NCBI GenBank assembly: GCA_947167535.1
Contig: CAMVIL010000110.1
Location: 1 to 5,519, forward strand
From: an uncultured Ruminococcus sp.
GTDB taxonomy: Bacteria; Bacillota; Clostridia; Oscillospirales; Ruminococcaceae
Length of the DNA: 5,519 nucleotides
Reading direction: 5' to 3'
Positions 5,422 to 5,519 of the stretch are shown one piece after another. Positions within the stretch are counted from its first letter, which is position 1. Each line of letters opens with the position of its first letter. Made by a program: the position numbers and the translations under genes. Under the pieces are notes generated by a model. The model ran no database searches and was not told the origin of the DNA. It saw only the letters and a list, made by a program, of their open reading frames with translations.

Positions 5422-5519
5422 CTGTGAGTTAAAATGAAAGTGTTGCGCAAACCGCGATATAGCGTGCTCTCCAACACTTTCACTGAAAACAATTAAAATG
5501 AAAGTGTTAAAATACCTCA
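5420..5519. repeat. Palindromic repeat unit A, second copy (cut by window edge)
   Basis: These 100 bases match 4984-5083 at 99 positions; the only difference is T at 5033 versus C at 5469, in the inner region of hairpin 1. The offset is 436 bp. Hairpin 1 arms fall at 5435-5444 and 5473-5482 and the left arm of hairpin 2 at 5499-5508. The match runs to the last base of the window, so the true repeat is longer. The near identity suggests a recent duplication or conversion. Confidence 0.9.

Noticed and set aside
4984..5519. CRISPR array
   Set aside because: The short repeats alternate in orientation, spacings are irregular (for example 64 and 46 bases between same-orientation arms), and there are no uniform spacers or cas genes.

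Overview
The window looks like chromosome from a moderately GC-rich clostridial Firmicute, most plausibly Ruminococcaceae/Oscillospiraceae. The evidence is strong AGGAGG-type ribosome binding sites, an AddA-type (Firmicutes form) recombination nuclease, and a Cys-rich protein of a type I recall from clostridial genomes. The genus is an inference from style; no marker gene is present.

Layout: (1) Positions 2-238 hold the C-terminal 78 residues of an unrecognised plus-strand gene. It stops 3 bases before the next start codon. (2) Positions 242-4006 are a complete addA, 1254 residues, with all UvrD/RecB-type helicase motifs and an intact RecB-type nuclease site. (3) Positions 4012-4050 form a hairpin terminator between two convergent genes. 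(4) Positions 4056-4862 on the minus strand encode a 268-residue protein with 15 cysteines and a strong ribosome binding site. (5) Positions 4863-5519 contain no credible gene. After a short promoter-like stretch, this region from about 4974 to the window edge is a dense array of inverted repeats.

The array is the most unusual part. It alternates a short linker hairpin (arms TGCCCTT/AAGGGCA) with larger units of about 180-190 bp, each bounded by imperfect terminal inverted repeats (CACTGT..GTTAAAAT-like left, ATTTTAACTCGGAGTG-like right). Unit A (4984-5172) is built from six alternating copies of one arm motif (TGAAAGTGTT or its complement). Unit B (5195-5372) keeps the same kind of ends and linkers but uses a different arm motif (CGAGGATTTAAT or its complement). 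A second unit A begins at 5420, matches the first at 99 of 100 positions, and runs off the window. No protein in the window explains the array. It could be a family of non-autonomous palindromic elements, a structured RNA, or a cluster of protein-binding sites.

Functionally, AddA would act with AddB in double-strand-break end processing. The visible part of the upstream neighbour does not look like the C-terminus of AddB. The Cys-rich protein is transcribed toward addA as a separate unit, with the repeat array lying upstream of its start.
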